NCBI GenBank assembly: GCA_004295055.1 | Contig: SHNJ01000006.1 | Location: 1-64,000 of the forward strand | Source of the DNA: Alphaproteobacteria bacterium | GTDB taxonomy: Bacteria; Pseudomonadota; Alphaproteobacteria; SHNJ01 | Direction: 5' to 3' | Length of the DNA stretch: 64,000 nt | Part shown: positions 27,096 through 37,361 of the stretch, in pieces | How the letters are laid out: each line of letters opens with the position of its first letter | How positions within the stretch are numbered: the first letter of the stretch is position 1 | Position numbers and translations under genes: made by a program | Notes under the pieces: generated by a model | What the model saw: the letters and a program-made list of their open reading frames with translations, nothing else | Told to the model about the DNA's origin: nothing | Databases searched by the model: none

Positions 27096-27626
27096 ATGGA
27101 AAACAATAAAATTTTAGCCGCCATTTTGTGCGCCGCTCTTTTGTTTATGATCACCGGATTCATTTCCGAAGGTTTGTCGGAACCGGAACATTTAAAGGAA
27201 AACGCTTACAAAATCGAAGTGGCGGAAACGGCAAGTTCGGGCGGCGTGGCCGAAGCGCCGAAAGAATTGCCGCCGATCGCGCCATTATTGGCCGCGGCCA
27301 GTGCGGCGGATGGCATGGGTATTTCCAAAAAATGCGCCGCTTGCCATAATTTTGATAAAGGCGGCCCGAATAAGGTCGGCCCGAATTTGTGGGGTATCGT
27401 CAATAACAAACATGCTCATGCCGAAGGATTCGCCTATTCCGACGCAATCAAAGGTTTGCCGGGCGTTTGGGATTATGAAAGCCTGAACAAGTTTTTACAC
27501 AAACCCGCCAAATACGCGCCGGGCACAAAAATGAATTTCGCCGGGATTTCGTCGGATAAAGACCGCGCGAATTTAATCGCATATTTGCGCAGCCTGTCGG
27601 ATAACCCGGCCCCTTTACCAAAATAA
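27096..27626 (+). CDS. membrane-anchored class I cytochrome c
   Basis: 176 residues. An uncleaved N-terminal anchor at about 7-24 is followed by an Ala/Pro/Glu-rich linker to residue 72 and a cytochrome c domain. Haem is bound by CAACH (80-84), with GPNLWG downstream and Met in GTKMNFAG as the likely sixth ligand. This is the layout of CycM/cytochrome c552 proteins that pass electrons to terminal oxidases in alphaproteobacteria. Confidence 0.92.
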   Translation: MENNKILAAILCAALLFMITGFISEGLSEPEHLKENAYKIEVAETASSGGVAEAPKELPPIAPLLAAASAADGMGISKKCAACHNFDKGGPNKVGPNLWGIVNNKHAHAEGFAYSDAIKGLPGVWDYESLNKFLHKPAKYAPGTKMNFAGISSDKDRANLIAYLRSLSDNPAPLPK

Positions 27627-27631
27627 TACAG

Positions 27632-27784
27632 CTACCCTCCCCTTGAGGGAGGGTCAAAATTTGTTTACAAATTTTGGGGTGGGGATTTCCACCTGCTTAA
27701 TTTAAAGTTACCTTATAATATCACTACCGCGTCCCCACCCCAAACCCGCTTCGCGGCTTTGACCCTCCCTCAAGGGGAGGGTAG
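27632..27784. repeat. MITE-like palindromic element, copy 1
   Basis: The outer arms CTACCCTCCCCTTGAGGGAG and CTCCCTCAAGGGGAGGGTAG are perfect inverted copies; inner arms TTTTGGGGTGGGGA and TCCCCACCCCAAA also pair. About 150 bases in all, no coding. The same architecture recurs at 29744-29898 and 51164-51320. It fills the gap between the cytochrome gene and yejA. Confidence 0.9.
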
Positions 27785-27805
27785 TTAAAGTTTAAGAGGT
27801 ATTTT

Positions 27806-29734
27806 ATGTATCGTTTACTTGGCATCATTATCGCTTTGTTGATTACATCTCCGACCATTGCCGCCGATTTTTATACGCCGGTTCATGCGATTGCGATGCA
27901 AGGCAAACCAAAATATCCGGCCGATTTTAAGCATTTCGATTACGTCAATGCCGAGGCGCCAAAAAATGGATTGGTGAAACTCGCCGCCGTCGGCACATTC
28001 GATAATTTGAATCCGTTTATTCTAAAGGGCGTTGCGGCGACCGGCGCTGGCATGCTGTTCGATTCATTGCTGGAATCTTCCGCCGATGAAGCGTTTACGG
28101 AATATGGTTTGTTGGCCGAATCGGTGGAAATGCCGGAAAACCGGGCTTGGGTTATTTTCAATCTGCGGCCTGAGGCAAAATTCAGCGATGGCACATCGGT
28201 AACGGCGGACGATGTCGCCTTTACTTTTGAGACTTTGAAAACCAAGGGCAATCCGTTGTACCGCGTCTATTACGCCAATGTCAGCAAAGTCGATATACTG
28301 GGCCCACGCAAAGTAAAATTCACTTTTGGCAAGGATTCGAATCGCGAATTGCCGTTGATTGTCGGCCAAATGCAAGTTTTGTCAAAGACCTATTATACCG
28401 CGCATAAATTTGATGAAACGACTCTGGTGGCGCCGCTGGGCAGCGGCCCATACAAAGTCGAATCGGTCGATCCCGGCCGGTCGATCACATTCGCGCGCGA
28501 TCCGAATTATTGGGGCAAAAATTTACCGATCAATAAAGGCCGCTACAATTTCGAACGCATCCGGTATGACTATTATCGCGATGGCCAGGTCGCGCTCGAA
28601 GCGTTCAAAGCCGGAGAATATGATTTTCGTCAGGAAAACGTGGCCAAGGATTGGGCGACCGCTTATGATTTTCCGGCGCTTTCCTATGGACTTGTGAAAA
28701 AAGAAGAAATTCCGCACGAAATTCCAACCGGCATGCAGGGGTTTGCGATGAATACGCGCCGCGCCCTGTTTTCCGATCCTGCGGTACGCCAGGCGCTGGG
28801 CTATGCCTTCGATTTTGAATGGAGCAATAAGGCGCTGTTTTTCGGATCGTATACGCGCACCCGCAGTTATTTTTCAAATTCGGAACTGGCGTCGGTCGGA
28901 TTGCCGTCGGCCGACGAAATCAAGGTTTTGGAAAAATACCGCGCCGTTTTGCCCGAAGAAGTATTCACCAAAGAATATGTGCCGCCGATGAACGATGGCA
29001 GCGGCAATATTCGTAATAACCTGAAAATCGCGCAAAAACTGCTGGCGGATGCCGGCTGGGAAATGAAAGACGGCGTTCTGATGAAAGACGGAAAGAAATT
29101 CGAATTCGAAGTCATCAGCAATACGCCGATGTTCGAACGGATTTTATTGCCGTTCAAAAATAACCTGCAAAAACTGGGCATTACCGCGAATATCCGTACC
29201 ATCGATTCCGCGCAGTATCAAAAACGGATGGAAGATTTCGATTATGACATGACCGTGATTGTGATTCCGCAATCTTTGTCGCCAGGCAATGAACAGCGCA
29301 ATTTCTGGTCGTCCAGCGCGGCCGATACGCGCGGCAGCGATAATTATATGGGCATTAAGAATCCGGCTGTGGACGAGCTGGTTGAAAAAATCATCGCCGC
29401 CACGACGCGCGAGGAATTGATTACCTATACCCGCGCGCTCGACCGGATTTTATTGTGGGGTTATTATGTGATCCCGAATTGGCATATTCGCACGCATCGT
29501 GTCGCGTATTGGGACAAATTTTCCGCCCCATCGGTGCGGCCAAAATATGCCTTGGGATTTTTGGATACTTGGTGGATCGACGCGGATAAACAAGCCAAGC
29601 TGGAAACCCAAAAACAAAACCCCGGCAAGACCTTGATGCCGTCCGAGGAAGGCAAAAGCCGCAAAGGCGCCTGGCTGCTCGTGGCATTATTGGCTCTGTT
29701 GGGTTTGGCGTTTATTTACAATAGGCGAAGGTAG
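27806..29734 (+). CDS. yejA: peptide ABC transporter substrate-binding protein with C-terminal membrane tail
   Basis: 642 residues. Signal peptide about 1-20 (cleavage after TIAA), then a family 5 (SBP_bac_5/OppA-like) fold: FDNLNPFILKG, WVIFNLRPEAKFSDGTSVTADDVAFTF, YGSGPYKV-like LGSGPYKVES and GMQGFAMNTRR. It matches YejA, the binding protein of the peptide/microcin C importer. Oddly the last 25 residues are a hydrophobic segment ending YNRRR after a basic KSRKGAW, so the protein may be held in the membrane rather than free in the periplasm. Followed by yejBEF. Confidence 0.93.
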   Translation: MYRLLGIIIALLITSPTIAADFYTPVHAIAMQGKPKYPADFKHFDYVNAEAPKNGLVKLAAVGTFDNLNPFILKGVAATGAGMLFDSLLESSADEAFTEYGLLAESVEMPENRAWVIFNLRPEAKFSDGTSVTADDVAFTFETLKTKGNPLYRVYYANVSKVDILGPRKVKFTFGKDSNRELPLIVGQMQVLSKTYYTAHKFDETTLVAPLGSGPYKVESVDPGRSITFARDPNYWGKNLPINKGRYNFERIRYDYYRDGQVALEAFKAGEYDFRQENVAKDWATAYDFPALSYGLVKKEEIPHEIPTGMQGFAMNTRRALFSDPAVRQALGYAFDFEWSNKALFFGSYTRTRSYFSNSELASVGLPSADEIKVLEKYRAVLPEEVFTKEYVPPMNDGSGNIRNNLKIAQKLLADAGWEMKDGVLMKDGKKFEFEVISNTPMFERILLPFKNNLQKLGITANIRTIDSAQYQKRMEDFDYDMTVIVIPQSLSPGNEQRNFWSSSAADTRGSDNYMGIKNPAVDELVEKIIAATTREELITYTRALDRILLWGYYVIPNWHIRTHRVAYWDKFSAPSVRPKYALGFLDTWWIDADKQAKLETQKQNPGKTLMPSEEGKSRKGAWLLVALLALLGLAFIYNRRR

Positions 29735-29743
29735 AGATTCTAA

Positions 29744-29898
29744 GCTGCCCTCCCCTTGAGGGAGGGCGCAAAATTTCACCAGAAATTTTGGGGTGGGGAC
29801 TTCGGTTTATGCCAGTTAGATTATCGATAATATTTTTCACCGCATCCCCACCCCAAACCCGCATCGCGGCTTTGACCCTCCCTCAAGGGGAGGGTCGT
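29744..29898. repeat. MITE-like palindromic element, copy 2
   Basis: GCCCTCCCCTTGAGGGAGGGC at the left and GACCCTCCCTCAAGGGGAGG at the right are inverted, with TTTTGGGGTGGGGA and TCCCCACCCCAAA inside. It lies between yejA and yejB, so it must be transcribed with the transporter operon unless yejB has its own promoter. Confidence 0.9.
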
Positions 29899-29986
29899 TA
29901 GAAGTGCAATCACATGTTTAATTGAAATCCTTATAAAATGGTCGTTTATCTTTACCCCTGACCATTCTCTCCGCTACACTCTTTAT

Positions 29987-31093
29987 ATGCTCGCCTATAT
30001 CATCCGCCGCCTGCTGTTGATCATCCCGACTTTGGTGGGGATTATGATCATAAATTTTGCCGTGATTCAGGCGGCGCCGGGCGGCCCGGTTGAACAATTA
30101 ATCGCGCAATTGCAAGGCAAGAATATGGGCGCTACCGCCCGTATTTCCGGCGGCACCGGCGAGACGCTGAATCAGCATTCCGGCGGCGGAAATTCCACCG
30201 GCCAGACGGCCAAATACCGCGGCGCGCAGGGGCTTGATCCCGAATTGATCGCGGAAATCGAGAAAATGTACGGATTCGATAAGCCGCCGATGCAGCGTTT
30301 TCTGGATATGATGGCGAAATACGCCGTATTCGATTTTGGCGAAAGTTTTTTCCGCAATCAGAAGGTCACCGATCTTGTGATCGATAAAATGCCGACATCG
30401 ATCACGCTGGGGCTTTGGACAACGTTGCTCGTTTATTTGATTTCAATCCCGCTGGGCATCGCCAAGGCAACGCGTGCGGGAACGCCATTCGATACCTGGA
30501 CCAGTATTGTGGTGATTATCGGCTATGCTATTCCCAGTTTTCTGTTCGCCATTTTATTGGTGGTTTTGTTTTCCGGCGGCAGCTTCTTTTCGCTCTTCCC
30601 GCTTCGGGGGCTTACGTCCGAAAACTGGGCGCAGATGAACTGGTTTGAACAAATTATCGACTATGCCTGGCATATTACCTTGCCGATTGTGGCGCTGGTT
30701 ATCGGCGGATTCGCAAGCCTGACCATGTTGACCAAAAATTCTTTTATCGAGGAAATCAATAAACAGTATGTCACCACCGCGCGCGCCAAAGGCTGTACCG
30801 AAAACCGCGTTCTGTACGGACATGTGTTTCGCAATGCGATGCTGATTGTGGTCGCCGGTTTTCCCGCGGCGTTCATTTCCATTCTTTTTACCGGATCGTT
30901 GTTGATTGAAATTATTTTCTCGCTCGATGGGCTGGGTTTGCTTGGGTTCGAGGCCGCGATTAACCGCGATTATCCCGTCATGTTCGGCACGCTGTATTTC
31001 TTTACATTGCTTGGGTTATTAATGAATATTCTGGGCGACGTTCTATATACCGTTATCGATCCGCGCATCGATTTTGAGCGGAGGGCGATGTGA
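29987..31093 (+). CDS. yejB: peptide ABC transporter permease
   Basis: 368 residues. First segment [23 protein letters not shown] is typical of OppB/DppB permeases, then a 60-residue periplasmic insert, five further membrane segments, and the EAA loop [22 protein letters not shown] that contacts the ATPase. The end reads [13 protein letters not shown], the usual DppB terminus. Start of yejE overlaps the stop (GTGA). Confidence 0.94.
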   Translation: MLAYIIRRLLLIIPTLVGIMIINFAVIQAAPGGPVEQLIAQLQGKNMGATARISGGTGETLNQHSGGGNSTGQTAKYRGAQGLDPELIAEIEKMYGFDKPPMQRFLDMMAKYAVFDFGESFFRNQKVTDLVIDKMPTSITLGLWTTLLVYLISIPLGIAKATRAGTPFDTWTSIVVIIGYAIPSFLFAILLVVLFSGGSFFSLFPLRGLTSENWAQMNWFEQIIDYAWHITLPIVALVIGGFASLTMLTKNSFIEEINKQYVTTARAKGCTENRVLYGHVFRNAMLIVVAGFPAAFISILFTGSLLIEIIFSLDGLGLLGFEAAINRDYPVMFGTLYFFTLLGLLMNILGDVLYTVIDPRIDFERRAM

Positions 31094-32124
31094 AGCCTCT
31101 CTCGCCTTTAACCAAGCGGCGCTTGATCGGTTTCCGGCGCAATAAATTGGGCTATTACAGCCTATGGGTGTTTTTATTTTTATTTATATTATCGCTGTTC
31201 GCGGAATTTATCGCTAACGATAAGCCGTTAGTTTTATCCTATAAAGGCCAATTGCATTTTCCGGTGGTGCAGACCTATACCGACCAATATTTTGGCGGCG
31301 ATTTCACCACCGAAGCCGATTACCGCGATCCAGCGCTGCAAACATTGATCGAGGCCGGTGGCGGGTGGATGATTTGGCCGCCAATTCCATTCCATTACGA
31401 TACGGTCAATTATAACTTAACCGCACCCGCGCCGACGCCGCCATCATGGGAAAACTGGCTCGGAACCGACGATCAGGCGCGCGATGTGATGGCGCGTTTA
31501 ATATATGGTTTTCGCATTTCGGTTTTATTCGGCCTGACCCTGACCATTCTAAGTTCTGTCGTTGGCGTCGCCGCCGGTGCTGTGCAAGGATATTTTGGCG
31601 GTAAAACCGACCTGTTGTTTCAGCGTTTTATTGAAATCTGGGGTGGATTGCCAGTCTTATATTTGCTGATTATTTTATCCAGCGTGGTGGTGCCGAATTT
31701 CTGGTGGTTGCTGGGATTAATGTTATTGTTTTCCTGGATGAATTTGGTCGGCGTGGTGCGCGCTGAATTTTACCGCACCCGCAATTTCGATTATGTCCGC
31801 GCCGCACGGGCGCTTGGGGTTTCCGACACAACTATTATGTGGCGCCATATTCTGCCAAATGCGATGGTGGCGACGCTGACATTCTTGCCGTTCGTTTTGA
31901 ACGCATCGATCACAACCTTGACATCGTTGGATTTTCTGGGTTTTGGCTTGCCGCCGGGATCGGCTTCGCTGGGCGAGCTATTGTCGCAGGGAAAAAACAA
32001 TTTACAGGCCCCATGGCTGGGCATGACCGCGTTTTTAACGCTGGCTTTTATTCTAACTTTGCTGATTTTTATCGGCGAAGCGGTGCGCGATGCGTTTGAC
32101 CCTCGTAAAATATGGGGTTCATGA
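31090..32124 (+). CDS. yejE: peptide ABC transporter permease
   Basis: 344 residues from a GTG start overlapping the yejB stop. Membrane segment at about 22-37, then the extended periplasmic loop of YejE (about 40-120, with [10 protein letters not shown]), the [25 protein letters not shown] block, and the EAA loop [21 protein letters not shown]. Ends [16 protein letters not shown]. Overlaps yejF by 4 bases. Confidence 0.94.
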   Translation: MKPLSPLTKRRLIGFRRNKLGYYSLWVFLFLFILSLFAEFIANDKPLVLSYKGQLHFPVVQTYTDQYFGGDFTTEADYRDPALQTLIEAGGGWMIWPPIPFHYDTVNYNLTAPAPTPPSWENWLGTDDQARDVMARLIYGFRISVLFGLTLTILSSVVGVAAGAVQGYFGGKTDLLFQRFIEIWGGLPVLYLLIILSSVVVPNFWWLLGLMLLFSWMNLVGVVRAEFYRTRNFDYVRAARALGVSDTTIMWRHILPNAMVATLTFLPFVLNASITTLTSLDFLGFGLPPGSASLGELLSQGKNNLQAPWLGMTAFLTLAFILTLLIFIGEAVRDAFDPRKIWGS

Positions 32125-33719
32125 TGGCGGAAAACCGGATTCTATCTATTGAAAACCTGCAATTGGAATTTACCCACGGTAAAAAAACCGCGCGCGTGCT
32201 GAATGGAATCAATTTGCACATTAATCGCGGGGAAACCGTTGCCTTTGTCGGGGAAAGCGGATCGGGAAAATCGGTTTGCGCATTGTCCATTCTACAATTG
32301 CTGCGCGCTGCGCATTATCCGGCCGGAAAGATTATCTGGCAGGGGAACAAGGATTTATTGCATGCGCCGGAACAGGAAATGCAAAAAATCCGGGGCAACC
32401 GTATTGCAATGATTTTTCAGGAACCGATGACGGCGCTGAATCCGCTGCATACGGTCGGGCGGCAAATCGCGGAATCCATTTCCCTGCATCAGATTTTATC
32501 GCCGCAGAAAGCTGCCGAAAGGATAAAGGAATTGCTGACTTTAACCGGCCTTACCGACACGGCGCGGTTTATGGCGGCTTATCCGCATGAATTGTCGGGC
32601 GGCCAGCGCCAGCGTATTTTGATCGCGATGGCGTTAGCGAATAATCCCGATCTACTGATCGCGGACGAGCCGACGACGGCTTTGGACGTAACGGTGCAGG
32701 AACAAATACTTTCCTTGTTGCGGGAATTGCAGCAAAAACTGGGCATGGCGTTATTGCTGATCACCCATGATTTAAACATGGTTCGGCGCATGGCCAAACG
32801 CGTATATATCCTTAAAAACGGCGAAGTGGCCGAAGGCGGCGAGGTGGCCAATATTTTTGCATCGCCGCAACATCCCTATACCAAGTTATTGCTGAATTCG
32901 ACGCCAAAAGGCGCGCCGATTCCCCGTGCGCAAGCCGCCGATGAGTTGTTGCGCGCCGAAAATCTGCGCGTTTGGTTTCCAATCAAAAAAGGCGTGTTTA
33001 AAAAGACGGTCGGCCATGTCAAGGCGGTTGACGGTATTAATTTCACTCTGCGCGCCGGGCAGACATTGGGCGTCGTGGGGGAAAGCGGATCGGGCAAAAC
33101 CACGCTAGGCCTTGCGATTTTACGTTTGATTCAGTCAGATGGAAAAATCGTTTATATGGGCCAGGATTTACAGCAAAAAAATTCGGGGCAATTGCGGCCT
33201 TTGCGTAAAAACATGCAAATCGTGTTTCAGGATCCTTTTGGCGCGCTAAGTCCGCGCATGACGGTCGGGCAAATTGTCGGCGAAGGGCTTGGCGTGCATG
33301 AACCGAATCTAACCGAGGCGGAGCGCGGACGGATGATTGCCGACGCTTTAATTCGGGTTGGATTGAATGTGGAATCCATGGATCGGTATCCGCATGAATT
33401 TTCCGGCGGACAGCGGCAACGTATTTCGATTGCGCGCGCGCTGGTATTGAAACCGAAATTGGTGATTTTAGACGAACCCACTTCGGCGCTGGATATGACC
33501 ACTCAGGCGCAAATTGTCGATCTGCTGCGCGATTTACAGCGGGAAAACGCGCTAACTTATATTTTGATTAGTCATGATTTGCGGGTTGTTAAGGCTTTGT
33601 CGCACGACATTCTGGTTTTGCGCGGCGGCCTGGCCATAGAAGCAGGAACGGCAACACAAATTTTAGACGATCCTAAAACCGATTATACCAAGGCGTTAAT
33701 GAAAGCGGCTTTTGTATAG
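32121..33719 (+). CDS. yejF: peptide ABC transporter ATPase, duplicated domains
   Basis: 532 residues from ATG 32121, which overlaps the yejE stop (ATGA); an in-frame ATG nine bases earlier is also possible. Two complete ABC domains: GESGSGKSV and GESGSGKTT as Walker [10 protein letters not shown] and FSGGQRQRI as signatures, [12 protein letters not shown] and [12 protein letters not shown] as Walker B, with the oligopeptide-transporter C-terminal segment after the first ([13 protein letters not shown]). Powers YejBE. Confidence 0.95.
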   Translation: MMAENRILSIENLQLEFTHGKKTARVLNGINLHINRGETVAFVGESGSGKSVCALSILQLLRAAHYPAGKIIWQGNKDLLHAPEQEMQKIRGNRIAMIFQEPMTALNPLHTVGRQIAESISLHQILSPQKAAERIKELLTLTGLTDTARFMAAYPHELSGGQRQRILIAMALANNPDLLIADEPTTALDVTVQEQILSLLRELQQKLGMALLLITHDLNMVRRMAKRVYILKNGEVAEGGEVANIFASPQHPYTKLLLNSTPKGAPIPRAQAADELLRAENLRVWFPIKKGVFKKTVGHVKAVDGINFTLRAGQTLGVVGESGSGKTTLGLAILRLIQSDGKIVYMGQDLQQKNSGQLRPLRKNMQIVFQDPFGALSPRMTVGQIVGEGLGVHEPNLTEAERGRMIADALIRVGLNVESMDRYPHEFSGGQRQRISIARALVLKPKLVILDEPTSALDMTTQAQIVDLLRDLQRENALTYILISHDLRVVKALSHDILVLRGGLAIEAGTATQILDDPKTDYTKALMKAAFV

Positions 33720-33787
33720 GGTTTTGGGTATTGGGTTCCGGGTTTTGGGTTAAAAAATAGTTTTCCTAAACCCAAACCCCAAACCCC
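33719..33787. repeat. A-tract-loop hairpin repeat, copy 1
   Basis: GGGTTTTGGG repeats read into a TTAAAAAATA centre and out into CCTAAACCCAAACCCC. The arms pair imperfectly, giving a long hairpin just past the yejF stop; it may end that transcript. A half-site of the same G-rich sequence lies at 17519-17550 between fmt and truA. Confidence 0.65.
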
Positions 33788-33791
33788 ACTT

Positions 33792-34169
33792 CTAGGCCGC
33801 TTCGCGGATGTGATAGGCGCTTTTTGCAATTTGATCTTGCGCCGTTTTAATCACTTCGGCGAGACCGTTCAGATAGGTCATGCCGTCCGGCGTGCGTTGC
33901 ACCAAAACGCTGCGTTTATTGGTTTCATCGCGCATACGTCCAATTAAATTCAGTTCCGTCAACCGGTCCAAGGCGCGGGTGATGGCGGGTTTGGTGATGT
34001 TCAAATCGGCGGCCAATCCACGCACCGTATGCGGCGGCGGCGTTACATATACGGTCAATAATACGGCGAGTTGGCGCGCGGTTAAATCCGGGCTGTCTTT
34101 GCGGACGCCTTCGGATGTGATTAAACGCAATAGATCTAACGCTCCTGCATTATTTAAATTGGATTGCAT
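33792..34169 (-). CDS. MarR-family transcriptional regulator
   Basis: 125 residues. LTARQLAVLLTVYVTPPPHTVRGLAADLNITKPAITRALDRLTELNLIGRMRDETNKRSV is a winged helix-turn-helix of the MarR type (about 28-88): recognition helix ITKPAITRAL and wing RDETNKRSVLV. The rest is the helical dimer interface. It may regulate its divergent or neighbouring genes, but no operator is apparent. Confidence 0.85.
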   Translation of the reverse strand: MQSNLNNAGALDLLRLITSEGVRKDSPDLTARQLAVLLTVYVTPPPHTVRGLAADLNITKPAITRALDRLTELNLIGRMRDETNKRSVLVQRTPDGMTYLNGLAEVIKTAQDQIAKSAYHIREAA

Positions 34170-34221
34170 AAAAATTTCCTTGGATTTGAAAAAGAGGTAA
34201 GTATTTGAAAAGTGGGCTCAA

Positions 34222-35637
34222 TTAACCATGTTTAAAGCGCGCTTGCAATAAGGAAAACAATCCACGGATGGTCATTGCCTCGCCGCCCTGTGGCCGGCCT
34301 GCACGGTCATTCGCATTCCAGGCATAAAGATCCAAATGAATCCATGGAGTGCCGGGCAAAACGAATTCTTGTAAAAATAATGCGGCGGTGATGCAGCCGG
34401 CGAAAGATGAATTGGAAGAATTGTTTATGTCGGCGATTTTGGAATCCAGCATCGTGCGATAATTCTTCCAAAGCGGCATCGGCCACATCGGATCGTCATT
34501 GTCGCGGCCAAATCGAATCGCATCGACCAGTAGTGCATCGTCATTACTGAAAAGGGCGGGTAGTTCCGGCCCAAGCGCCACGCGCGCCGCGCCGGTTAAT
34601 GTCGAAAAATCAATCATCATATCGGGTTTTGCTTGCGACCCTTCCCACAAACAGTCCGCCATCACCAAACGTCCTTCGGCATCGGTATTGCCGATTTCAA
34701 CGGTCATACCCTGGCGTGATTTGATAATATCCAGTGGACGAAATGCGTTGCTGGCGATGCTGTTTTCCACAGCCGCGATCATCACGCGCAGATTCACCGG
34801 CAAATTCAATTGCATGATCATGTGGGCGAGACCCAACGCATGCGCCGCGCCGCCCATATCCTTTTTCATAATCAGCATATTGGCGTCGTTCTTGATATCG
34901 AGTCCGCCAGTATCGAAACAAACGCCTTTGCCGACCAAAACCAGCTTTTTATGTTTCGGGTTTCCCCAGGTCAGGTCGATCAAGCGCGGTTCTTGCGGCC
35001 CGGCGCGGCCAACCGTATGGATCAGGGGATAATTCTGCGCCAGTAATTGATCGCCAACGGTGATTTTGATTCTTCCGCCATGTTGCCGCGCCATATTGGT
35101 TGCAATCATGCCTAAGTTTTCTGGGCCCATATCCTCGGCTGGGGTGTTGACCATATCGCGGATTAAATAAATTGCCTGCGCGGTGGCGGACAATTTTGCG
35201 GCATCCATTTTTTTCGGTGCAACCAAATTGGCCGGCAATTTTTTCGCTTTTTTATAGCGGGTGAATTGATACGCGCCCATCGACCATCCCAGACATAAAT
35301 CGGATAATTGCGCCGGTGTAAAATCGTTTTGATTGGCGATAGCATAAGATCCGCCGGGCAGGGACATCGGCAATCCTGAAATGCTCCAGACCGATAATTC
35401 ATCGTAACTGACAATCGCGCCGGCTACATCCCCCTTGGCGCCAGGCAACGTCGCCATCGCAAGTCCGCCAGGCTGGTAATTCATGTTCGCCAGCCAATTT
35501 TGCGCGGCTTTGTTTTGCTTTTTCAGCCAGGATTTGTAATCGGCTTTGGATACAACATGCAAAGGTTTTGCCTTGGATGCGCTGGATACGATCCCATTTG
35601 GCAAATGCGTGGCGGATTCGGCGGATAATTTTTTCAT
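34222..35637 (-). CDS. M17 leucyl aminopeptidase family protein
   Basis: 471 residues. The M17 catalytic domain carries the metal-binding lysine and aspartate in LVGKGVCFDTGGLDIK and the signature NTDAEGRLVMADCL, with DFSTLTGAARVALG and GRPQGGEAMTIRGL. The shorter N-terminal domain is of the PepB-like/'leucyl aminopeptidase family' type rather than full PepA. It clips N-terminal residues from peptides, matching the peptide importer upstream. 52 bases before the MarR gene, same strand. Confidence 0.92.
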   Translation of the reverse strand: MKKLSAESATHLPNGIVSSASKAKPLHVVSKADYKSWLKKQNKAAQNWLANMNYQPGGLAMATLPGAKGDVAGAIVSYDELSVWSISGLPMSLPGGSYAIANQNDFTPAQLSDLCLGWSMGAYQFTRYKKAKKLPANLVAPKKMDAAKLSATAQAIYLIRDMVNTPAEDMGPENLGMIATNMARQHGGRIKITVGDQLLAQNYPLIHTVGRAGPQEPRLIDLTWGNPKHKKLVLVGKGVCFDTGGLDIKNDANMLIMKKDMGGAAHALGLAHMIMQLNLPVNLRVMIAAVENSIASNAFRPLDIIKSRQGMTVEIGNTDAEGRLVMADCLWEGSQAKPDMMIDFSTLTGAARVALGPELPALFSNDDALLVDAIRFGRDNDDPMWPMPLWKNYRTMLDSKIADINNSSNSSFAGCITAALFLQEFVLPGTPWIHLDLYAWNANDRAGRPQGGEAMTIRGLFSLLQARFKHG

Positions 35638-35848
35638 GAAAAATTCTTTTCACAGGGGTATGAAGACTAGAAATACTTTGCATAATTTAGGCAATCATTT
35701 CAAATATTTGTGTCATATCCCAAATATTATCATCATGGGGCATGATCTGGCCGCCATTCTTGCCTTGAAATTACCGGAATTTTCACCACATAATAAGTGT
35801 AATAAGGTTTATAGTTATAAAACTTATAAAGCAAAGGAACGGCGAGAC

Positions 35849-36124
35849 ATGAGCAATCCCTTCGATGAATTGGAATTCCTGGATGATGCAGACGATATGG
35901 AGCTTGCGCCAGAAGCGCCAGTAACGCGCGTTACCGCTCCCAAAATCGATCTAAGCCGCTTGGGTGTCAATCACGTTGCCTATGTAAAGCCGGGGGTTGT
36001 GAATGGGGTCAATGGTTTTACCATTTATGCCGCCGACGGCACGCCCGTCGCCATGGCCGCCGACCGCGTGATGGCGGACGCCGCCATTATGCAAAGCAAT
36101 ATGCATCAGGTCAGCGTCCACTAA
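35849..36124 (+). CDS. DUF1150 family protein
   Basis: 91 residues from ATG 35849. The frame is open further left but that part runs antisense to the aminopeptidase start. HVAYVKPGVVNGVNGFTIYAADGTPVAMAADRVMADAAIMQSNMHQVSVH is the DUF1150 signature, split here only for description; it is typical of alphaproteobacteria and often next to a small heat-shock gene, which is missing here. Function unknown. Confidence 0.88.
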   Translation: MSNPFDELEFLDDADDMELAPEAPVTRVTAPKIDLSRLGVNHVAYVKPGVVNGVNGFTIYAADGTPVAMAADRVMADAAIMQSNMHQVSVH

Positions 36125-36133
36125 TCTTTTGAT

Positions 36134-36586
36134 TTAATTCGCCGCTTTGGCGAATACCGATTGGATTCCGGCGCCGTTTTTGGCTTGGCGCAGTTCGGTT
36201 TTCGCGCCTTCGTCCTTGAACACTTTGGCGATTTGCGACAGCGCCTTCAAATGGTCGGCACCGGCCGATTCCGGCGCCAGCAAGGTGAAAATCAAATCGA
36301 CCGGTTTTTCATCGACCGATTCGAAATCGACTGGCGTCGATAAACGCACGAACACACCGTGAATTTTATTCAGATTCGGAAAACGGCTGTGCGGGATGGC
36401 AACGCCATCGCCGGTGCCGGTGGTGCCTAAACGCTCGCGCTGCAACAACGCATCAAAAATTTCTTTCTCATGCAAGCCGGATTTTTTCGCGCCATAGGCG
36501 GCTATTTTTTCCAGCAACTCGCGCTTACTGCTGGCTTCGATATCAACCACAATCGAATCCGGCGATAAAATATTGGAAATATTCAT
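36134..36586 (-). CDS. ptsN: PTS IIA-Ntr nitrogen regulatory protein
   Basis: 150 residues from ATG 36586 (a GTG one codon upstream is less likely). EIIA fold with the phosphorylated histidine in GVAIPHSRFPN, and VDLIFTLLAPE downstream. It is the last phospho-carrier of the nitrogen PTS and regulates potassium, stress and nitrogen metabolism. Its position at the end of rpoN-hpf-ptsN is the classic one. Confidence 0.95.
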   Translation of the reverse strand: MNISNILSPDSIVVDIEASSKRELLEKIAAYGAKKSGLHEKEIFDALLQRERLGTTGTGDGVAIPHSRFPNLNKIHGVFVRLSTPVDFESVDEKPVDLIFTLLAPESAGADHLKALSQIAKVFKDEGAKTELRQAKNGAGIQSVFAKAAN

Positions 36587-36610
36587 CACGATACCTTTGT
36601 TATATTTATT

Positions 36611-37222
36611 TTAGCTGGCTTTCGCGGCCGGCTTTTTGCCGGTGGCCGTGTTGCTGGGATCGATCCAGCCGATATTGCCGTCCGGACGGCGGTAAATCAC
36701 GTTCATGCCGCCATTGGATTTATTTTTAAACACAATCGCCGGGTAACCGGACAAATCCATGCGCATTACCGCCTCGCTGACGGTCAAGGTTTCGATTTGG
36801 GTGGTCATTTCCGCGATTACCAATGGCTGTTCCGGCGCTTCGTCCTGGGATTTTTCGTGGCCGGCGCCAGCCAATACGAATTTCTGTGCTTCGATCATTT
36901 CCGCCATTTCTTCGTGGGTCGGCGCGCTGCGCGTGTCTTTCAGCTTATTTTTATAACGGCGCAGGCGGCCATTGACGCGGCTTAACGCCATATCGAAAGC
37001 GATATAGGCATCGTCCGCTTCGCCATGGCCTTGTACCATGATGTTACGGCCAACATGAACCTGGATATCGGTTTGAAAGCCATGATTGTGTTTGTCGAAT
37101 ACGATATGCGCTTCGATAGCGCGGCTGAAATATTTTTCAGCGACTTCTTGCAATTTGCTGGTGGCGTGGTCACGCAGCGATTCACCCACATTCATATGGC
37201 GGCCAGTAACGGAAATTTTCAT
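36611..37222 (-). CDS. hpf: ribosome hibernation-promoting factor, long form
   Basis: 203 residues. The N-terminal domain (1-100) is the S30AE ribosome-binding fold (MKISVTGRHMNVGESLRDHATSKL); a linker leads to the C-terminal dimerisation domain (about 145-203) ending VIYRRPDGNIGWIDPS. Long HPF alone makes 100S dimers in stationary phase. Between rpoN and ptsN. Confidence 0.95.
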   Translation of the reverse strand: MKISVTGRHMNVGESLRDHATSKLQEVAEKYFSRAIEAHIVFDKHNHGFQTDIQVHVGRNIMVQGHGEADDAYIAFDMALSRVNGRLRRYKNKLKDTRSAPTHEEMAEMIEAQKFVLAGAGHEKSQDEAPEQPLVIAEMTTQIETLTVSEAVMRMDLSGYPAIVFKNKSNGGMNVIYRRPDGNIGWIDPSNTATGKKPAAKAS

Positions 37223-37361
37223 ATTTTAGAACCCTATGGTTATTGGAAATTATATTATCGTAAGGTTTTGCCTCAACGCCACAATGGCGCTATTCCTCTG
37301 AAACCTAATGTCCCGGGTTGCGTTCGTCAAGTCGAAACGACCATGATTAAGTAATTGATTT

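Noticed and set aside
27632-29898. CRISPR array from the repeated palindromes
   Set aside because: Repeats are 150 bases apart or more, inverted rather than direct, without regular spacers; no cas genes are present.
35546-35848. Longer form of the DUF1150 protein
   Set aside because: The extra part runs antisense through the aminopeptidase start and does not resemble the family; ATG 35849 gives the normal 91 residues.
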